NCBI GenBank assembly: GCA_963747425.1
Contig: CAVVFJ010000008.1
Coordinates: 682,001-746,000, forward strand
Direction: 5' to 3'
From: DASUPK01 sp963747425
GTDB taxonomy: Bacteria > Actinomycetota > Thermoleophilia > Solirubrobacterales > 70-9
DNA: 64,000 nucleotides
A program made the position numbers and the translations under genes. How positions within the stretch are numbered: the first letter of the stretch is position 1; each line of letters starts with the position of its first letter. Shown piece after piece: positions 59,825 to 64,000 of the stretch. Under the pieces are notes generated by a model, which was not told the origin of the DNA, made no database searches, and worked only from the letters and a program-made list of their open reading frames with translations.

Positions 59825-61737
59825 CCGAACTGCCGCGAGATCATCTCGCTGAGCACGCCGCTCATCTCGCGGTCGCCCGTCCGGCGATCGTCCGAGATCA
59901 CGTGGCTGACGGCGTTGATCAGCGCCAGGTGAGTGAACGCCTGGGGGAAGTTGCCCCAGTGACGGCCGGTCCTTGCGTCGAGCTCCTCGGCGTAGAGGCC
60001 GAGCGGGCCGGCGATGGCGAGCAGCTTCTCGCACATCTCTCGTGCCTTCCGCTGCTCTCCGATTTCGGAAAGGGCCGACACAAGCCAGAACGAGCAGATC
60101 AGGAAGCTGGCCTCCTCGCCGTGAAGGCCGTCATCGGTCTGCTCCACGCGGTAGCGCAACACGAGCCCGTGCTCGGTCAGCTCCTCGTCGATCGCCTTGA
60201 CCGTGTTGACGACTCGCTCGTCGTCCGGGGGCAGGAAGCGTACGAGCGGGACAAGCAGGGTGGAGGCGTCGAGCGCGTCGGTCTCATAGTGCTGCCGGAA
60301 GACCCCGCGGTCCGAGACCCCTCTCTCGAGGATGTCGTCGCGGATCTGGTGAGAGACCTCGGTCCACCGCTTCATCCGGTCCTCGTCGCCGATCCGATCC
60401 GCCAGGCGACAGCCTCTGTCCAGTGCGACCCAGCACATCAGCTTCGAGGAGACGTAGTGCTTGGGCTCTCCGCGCGCCTCCCAGATCCCCTGGTCGGGCT
60501 TCTCCCACACGGCGATCGCCGACTCAACCTGGCGGCAGAGGGCCTCCCAGAGCTCATGGGGGAGGTGGTCCTGGACCTTGGCGTGGATATAGACGGAGTC
60601 GAGCAGCGCGCCGTAGACGTCGTTCTGGCGCTGGCTGTAGGCGGCGTTTCCGACGCGAACGGGCTTGGCGCCCTCGTAGCCGCTCAGGTTGTCGAGCGTC
60701 ACCTCGGTGAGGTCGCTCTTGCCGCCGATCCCGTACATGATCTGCAGCCCGGGGCGGCCATCCTGGAGGCTCTCGTTGTAGACGTCGGCCAGCCAGCCCA
60801 TGAAGTCCGTCGCCTCGTAGTCCAGCCCCAGAGTGTGGAGCGCCCAGAGGGTGAAGGTGGCGTCCCGGATCCACGTGTAGCGGTAGTCCCAGTTGCGCTC
60901 GCCGCCGGGGGTCTCGGGAAGCGAGGTGGTGAGCGCCGCGATCATGGCGCCGGTCGGCGCATAGGTCAGTCCCTTGAGGACCAGGGCCGACCGCTGCAGA
61001 TAGTCGCGCCACGTATGGTCGGGGAAGCTGCCGCCCTCCAGCCACCTGCGCCAATAGTCGACGGTGCGCTGGAGGCGCTGCTCGCACTCCTCGGCCGAGC
61101 TCGGGGGAATCGGCGCGGGCCCCCAGCTGAGTGCGCTGTAGCGGACCTCGCCGGACTTCATCCGATGGCGTGCACGGGCGTCGGATTGGTCGACGCCGAT
61201 GGGGAGATCGCCTGTGAGGATCAGGTGGATGTCCTTGTGGCTGACCTCCGCGTCGGTCCCGTCCTCGCCGCGCCGCTGCCACTCGAGCCGCGTCGCGCCG
61301 TAGCCGAAGGCCGGCTGACAGATCATCTCGATGTCCACCTCGCCCTGGAGACACTCCACCTGCCGGATCAGGACGTGCTCGGCCTCATCGTCGGGCGGCG
61401 GGCGGCGGTGAGGCTCAAAGTCGTTGTCCTGCCGCCAGTCTCCGAGCGTCAGCCCGTCGCGAATGACGACCCAGCCGGAGCCCGTCATCCAGGTGGTCTC
61501 GAGGACGTTCGTCCCTGGGACGTAGCGTCGGCTGACCGGCGCGACCAGCGCGGGGGGCCCGATCCGCCAGAAGCCGGCGCTGCGATCGAGGAGAGAGCCG
61601 AAGACGCTCTCGGAGTCGAAGCGCGGGAGGCAGAGCCATTCGATCGACCCTTCGGGCGAGACGAGGGCGCCGGTGTGGCAATCCGAGAGGAAGCCGTAGG
61701 AGGAGATGCGGGGGAAGCGGGACTGGAGGGACGGCAT
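59821..61737 (-). CDS. Glycoside hydrolase family 15 enzyme (trehalase/glucoamylase-like)
   Basis: This 638-residue cytoplasmic enzyme matches the bacterial GH15 group: the N-terminal YGFLSDCHTGALVSPEGSIE with WLCLPRFDSESVFGSLLD, then the (alpha/alpha)6 barrel with TGAMIAALTTSLPETPGGER, NWDYRYTWIRDATFTLWALH, and a later YRVEQTDDGLHGEEASFLIC segment that includes a catalytic Glu candidate. In mycobacteria, proteins of this type are trehalases; others act on alpha-glucans. Trehalose hydrolysis is likely but not proven. It starts at ATG 61737. It is convergent with the PucR-type gene, sharing CTAG at the stops. Confidence 0.92.
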   Translation of the reverse strand: MPSLQSRFPRISSYGFLSDCHTGALVSPEGSIEWLCLPRFDSESVFGSLLDRSAGFWRIGPPALVAPVSRRYVPGTNVLETTWMTGSGWVVIRDGLTLGDWRQDNDFEPHRRPPPDDEAEHVLIRQVECLQGEVDIEMICQPAFGYGATRLEWQRRGEDGTDAEVSHKDIHLILTGDLPIGVDQSDARARHRMKSGEVRYSALSWGPAPIPPSSAEECEQRLQRTVDYWRRWLEGGSFPDHTWRDYLQRSALVLKGLTYAPTGAMIAALTTSLPETPGGERNWDYRYTWIRDATFTLWALHTLGLDYEATDFMGWLADVYNESLQDGRPGLQIMYGIGGKSDLTEVTLDNLSGYEGAKPVRVGNAAYSQRQNDVYGALLDSVYIHAKVQDHLPHELWEALCRQVESAIAVWEKPDQGIWEARGEPKHYVSSKLMCWVALDRGCRLADRIGDEDRMKRWTEVSHQIRDDILERGVSDRGVFRQHYETDALDASTLLVPLVRFLPPDDERVVNTVKAIDEELTEHGLVLRYRVEQTDDGLHGEEASFLICSFWLVSALSEIGEQRKAREMCEKLLAIAGPLGLYAEELDARTGRHWGNFPQAFTHLALINAVSHVISDDRRTGDREMSGVLSEMISRQFG

Positions 61738-61773
61738 GCGCCCAGGAGACTATTTGGCCCGCCCGCGACGGGA

Positions 61774-62004
61774 TCAGTTCGTCGCGAGCACCGCGCCGAT
61801 TACGCCGATCAGAGCGAGGATCACCCCAACGAGACCAACCATGAATCCGCCCCCGAACCGGAAGATGACTGATCGGAGCTCCCTGATGTCCCGATCGACG
61901 CGATCGAATCCGGTCTCCAGCCGTGTTTCCAACCGATCGAAACCGTTCTCCATTCGCTGGGCAAGCTGGTCGATGCGCTCCTCGGTGGACGCCGTGCGCT
62001 CCAT
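61774..62004 (-). CDS. Small coiled-coil membrane protein (hypothetical)
   Basis: This 76-residue protein has an N-terminal coiled coil with a pseudo-repeat (QRMENGFDRLETRLETGFDR, then VDRDIRELRS). One membrane helix, about residues 53-73 (GFMVGLVGVILALIGVIGAV), follows. The pattern resembles small DUF1640-like or hemolysin-XhlA-like proteins but no family is assigned. ATG 62004 is 40 bp from the tRNA gene. It may share a transcript with the GH15 gene on the same strand, 36 bp downstream. A scaffolding or membrane-tether role is possible. Confidence 0.7.
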   Translation of the reverse strand: MERTASTEERIDQLAQRMENGFDRLETRLETGFDRVDRDIRELRSVIFRFGGGFMVGLVGVILALIGVIGAVLATN

Positions 62005-62043
62005 GTCATGAGATTAGCCCGCGCATACACTGATTTCTCCCCC

Positions 62044-62114
62044 TGGGGAGTCGTCTAAAGGCAAGACTCCGGGTTTTGGTCCCGGCAATCCTGGTTCGAT
62101 TCCAGGCTCCCCAG
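62044..62114 (+). tRNA. tRNA-Gln (anticodon TTG)
   Basis: The sequence folds into a perfect cloverleaf. The acceptor stem is TGGGGAG with CTCCCCA, D stem GTCT/AGAC, anticodon stem CCGGG/CCCGG with loop TTTTGGT, and T stem CCTGG/CCAGG with loop TTCGATT. The anticodon TTG reads CAA (Gln). The 3' CCA is not encoded (G then CCT), so it must be added after transcription. The length is 71 bases. Confidence 0.97.
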
Positions 62115-62186
62115 CCTCGACTGGATGGCAGAAATCGTCCGCTATTGGTCATTGCAGACGGCCGCCAATAGGGCCATGATTCGGCC

Positions 62187-63188
62187 GTGACCTCGATCAA
62201 TGAGCCGCGACGAGTCGTCATCCTCGCCTTCCCGGGGGTCCAGCCGCTTGACGTGATCGGGCCGGCGGAGGTGTTCGCCGGCGCGGACGTCCTGGCGGGT
62301 GGGAATGCCTACACCGTCGAGGTCGTCGCCAAGGAGCCCGGGCCCATCGCCACCAGGGCAAGCGGCTATGGGATCGCTCCCAAGACGACGACGGCCCGCT
62401 GTCGCGGCCCAATCGACACGCTCGTCGTTGCCGGCGGCTTCGGGGTCGCCGAGGCCGAGAATGACGCCGGCCTGATCCGCTGGATCCGCAGCGCCGCCCG
62501 CCGCTCGCGACGGGTCACCTCGGTCTGCTCCGGATCGTTCCTGCTCGCTCGGGCCGGGCTGCTGGAGGGGCGCACCGTCACCACTCACTGGGCGTCGACC
62601 GCCGAGCTCGCCCGCCGCCACCCGGAGCTCACCGTCGACCCAAATCCGATCTTCGTCCGGGACGGGAACGTCTGGACCTCCGCCGGGGTCACCTCCGGCA
62701 TGGACCTCTCGCTCGCATTGGTGGAGGAGGACCTGGGTCGCGAGACCGCGGTGGAGATCGCACGCTGGCTCGTTCTTTTCCTCCAGCGCCCCGGCGGCCA
62801 GGCCCAGTTCAGCACCCACCTCTCGGCGCAGCTCGCCGAGCGGCGGCCCCTGCGCGAGCTCCAGTCCTGGATCGCCGACAACCTCGACGCAGACCTGCGG
62901 GTCGAGGCCCTGGCGGAGCGCGCCGCGATGAGCCCGCGGAACTTCGCCCGCTTCTTCCGGCGGGAGACGGGGATGACGCCGGCGGCCTATGTCGAGGAGC
63001 TCCGCGTCGAGCGCGCTCGCCAGCTGCTGGAGGAGAGCTCCGATCCGGTGGAGCTCGTCTCTACCCGTTGCGGATTCGGCACGCCGGAGACCATGCGCCG
63101 CGCCTTCTCGCGCCGGGTCGGCGCCGCCCCGGCTGCCTACCGCGCCCGGTTCCGCCGAGCCCCCGACCCGGCCGCACCCGTCCATTGA
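62187..63188 (+). CDS. GlxA-family transcriptional regulator (DJ-1/PfpI + AraC HTH)
   Basis: This 333-residue regulator combines an N-terminal DJ-1/PfpI domain with a C-terminal AraC-type DNA-binding domain. The DJ-1 part begins RVVILAFPGVQPLDVIGPAE and has the conserved Cys in VTSVCSGSFLLARAGLLEGR. The AraC part (about residues 220-325) has LRVEALAERAAMSPRNFARF and VSTRCGFGTPETMRRAFSRR, the two HTHs. Such proteins are often activators of quaternary-ammonium or amino-acid catabolism, but the ligand is unknown. It starts at 62187 and ends 13 bp before a stand-alone DJ-1 gene. Confidence 0.93.
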   Translation: MTSINEPRRVVILAFPGVQPLDVIGPAEVFAGADVLAGGNAYTVEVVAKEPGPIATRASGYGIAPKTTTARCRGPIDTLVVAGGFGVAEAENDAGLIRWIRSAARRSRRVTSVCSGSFLLARAGLLEGRTVTTHWASTAELARRHPELTVDPNPIFVRDGNVWTSAGVTSGMDLSLALVEEDLGRETAVEIARWLVLFLQRPGGQAQFSTHLSAQLAERRPLRELQSWIADNLDADLRVEALAERAAMSPRNFARFFRRETGMTPAAYVEELRVERARQLLEESSDPVELVSTRCGFGTPETMRRAFSRRVGAAPAAYRARFRRAPDPAAPVH

Positions 63189-63201
63189 GAGGAGACCCCT
63201 G

Positions 63202-63852
63202 ATGCAGATCGCCTACCTGCTCTATGACCGCTTCACCGCTCTGGACATCACAGGACCCCACGACGTTCTCAACTCCGTCCCCGGCAACGAATCGATCTTC
63301 GTCGCCGAGGTGGCCGGGCCGGTCCGAAACGAGTCGGACACGCTCTCGCTCGTCGCCGACGCCTCGCTGGACGAGGTGACTAGCCCGGACATCGTCGTCG
63401 TCCCAGGCGGCTTCGGCAACCGGCTGCTGCTCGAGCACGAGCCGCTCCACGAGTGGATCCGGGGCGTGCACGAGACCAGCACCTGGACCACCTCGGTCTG
63501 CACCGGCTCGCTGCTGCTCGCGGCCGCCGGCCTTCTCGACGGTGCACCCGCGACCACCCACTGGCTGGCGCGCGACGTCCTCGCCGAGCTGGGGGCGAAG
63601 CCAGTCCCGGATCGCATCGTCGAGCACGGCAAGATCGTCACCGCAGCGGGCGTCTCCTCGGGGATCGACATGGCGCTCCACCTCGTCAGGAGGATCAACG
63701 GGGACGAGGTCGCCCAAGCGGTGCAGCTCGGCATCGAGTACGACCCCGAGCCGCCACTCGATGCCGGCTCTCCCGAGAAGGCGCCGGCGGAGATCGTCGA
63801 GCTGGTCAGGGCCGCGTTCACCGCCCGGGAGTCGGCCGGAGTAAGCGACTGA
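63202..63852 (+). CDS. DJ-1/PfpI-family protein
   Basis: This 216-residue protein has a DJ-1/PfpI fold: MQIAYLLYDRFTALDITGPH, DIVVVPGGFGNRLLLEHEPL, and the nucleophilic Cys motif in TSVCTGSLLLAAAGLLDGAP. The THWLARDVLAELGAKPVPDR segment follows. It resembles the N-terminal domain of the preceding GlxA-type regulator and could have arisen from it by duplication. Related proteins are isonitrile hydratases, so a hydratase or glyoxalase-like activity is possible. GAGAGGAG lies about 8 bases upstream of ATG 63202, a good ribosome binding site. It is probably co-transcribed with the regulator. Confidence 0.9.
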   Translation: MQIAYLLYDRFTALDITGPHDVLNSVPGNESIFVAEVAGPVRNESDTLSLVADASLDEVTSPDIVVVPGGFGNRLLLEHEPLHEWIRGVHETSTWTTSVCTGSLLLAAAGLLDGAPATTHWLARDVLAELGAKPVPDRIVEHGKIVTAAGVSSGIDMALHLVRRINGDEVAQAVQLGIEYDPEPPLDAGSPEKAPAEIVELVRAAFTARESAGVSD

Positions 63853-63882
63853 CACTCGGGTGACTTCTGGCAGGCTGGGGGG

Positions 63883-64000
63883 ATGGAGCTCGAGCGCCAG
63901 GTGTTCGATCTGTCGCACGGTGAGTTCTACGCGCTGGCGGGGGGCGACCCCGACGGCCGTCCGGTCCTCTACCTGCACGGCTTCCCCGACCACCCGCCGA
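63883..64000 (+). CDS. Alpha/beta hydrolase (C-terminus outside window)
   Basis: From ATG 63883, 39 residues are visible before the window ends: MELERQVFDLSHGEFYALAG, then a strand leading to PVLYLHGFPDHPP. The HGFPDH segment is the oxyanion-hole motif of alpha/beta hydrolases such as epoxide hydrolases and haloperoxidase-like esterases. The nucleophile elbow and the rest of the triad are outside the window. It starts 30 bp after the DJ-1 gene, on the same strand, so it may belong to the same operon. Confidence 0.75.
   Translation, partial: MELERQVFDLSHGEFYALAGGDPDGRPVLYLHGFPDHPP

Overview
This is a high-GC window with frequent GTG/TTG starts. It encodes a single-chain alpha2-type glycyl-tRNA synthetase, a eukaryote-like NADP isocitrate dehydrogenase, a RemA-like protein, an LAxTG-type wall-anchor candidate and a PucR-type regulator. 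Together these suggest an actinobacterium, possibly of the Solirubrobacterales/Thermoleophilia branch; that placement is inference from gene content, not from a marker search.

Layout. 1-12.9 kb is mostly housekeeping: a truncated class III cyclase/AAA protein, a DUF4242 gene divergent from a TetR gene, overlapping isocitrate and malate dehydrogenase genes, a coiled-coil/AT-hook/winged-helix protein, a 2-hydroxyacid dehydrogenase, a fatty-acid-hydroxylase-like membrane protein, two MBL-fold enzymes, a polysaccharide deacetylase, Hsp20 and Lon. 12.9-35.1 kb is an exopolysaccharide locus: priming sugar-phosphate transferase, NAD-dependent epimerase, three related GT2 and five GT4 glycosyltransferases, a flippase, a methyltransferase, two Wzy/WaaL-type polymerases or ligases, a second deacetylase, a Wzc-like polymerisation kinase, a secreted glycosidase-like protein with a repeat linker and polybasic tail, and a small LAxTG protein. 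35.1-46 kb is accessory: a TetR gene with tandem hotdog thioesterases, a SHOCT protein, a VOC protein, an R2-like ligand-binding oxidase fused to an SCP2 lipid-binding domain and divergent from its own TetR gene, then a 4.2 kb aminotransferase/oxidoreductase/epimerase plus cupin cassette flanked by two roughly 98% identical 315-bp copies of that TetR gene's 3' part, then an MFS exporter. 46-64 kb is again housekeeping: glyQS, FmdB, LCP ligase, ROK glucokinase, rsmI, RemA-like, metG, a secreted protein plus S1 protease, tatD-rsmA-ispE-DedA/PAP2 in an overlapping operon, PucR regulator, GH15 enzyme, tRNA-Gln, a GlxA/DJ-1 pair and the start of an alpha/beta hydrolase.

How it works together. The central locus has all the parts of a Wzx/Wzy-type pathway: priming on a lipid carrier, stepwise GT extension, flipping, polymerisation, length control by a BY-kinase, and trimming or deacetylation outside. 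The LCP protein at 47.8-49.1 kb could attach the product to the wall.

Caveats. Several genes carry single-base frameshifts, concentrated in 21.3-24.3 kb and mostly at short G/C runs, with otherwise intact domains. Sequencing or assembly error is as likely as real decay. Long open frames opposite lon, LCP, glyQS and GH15 are GC-driven shadows and are not annotated.
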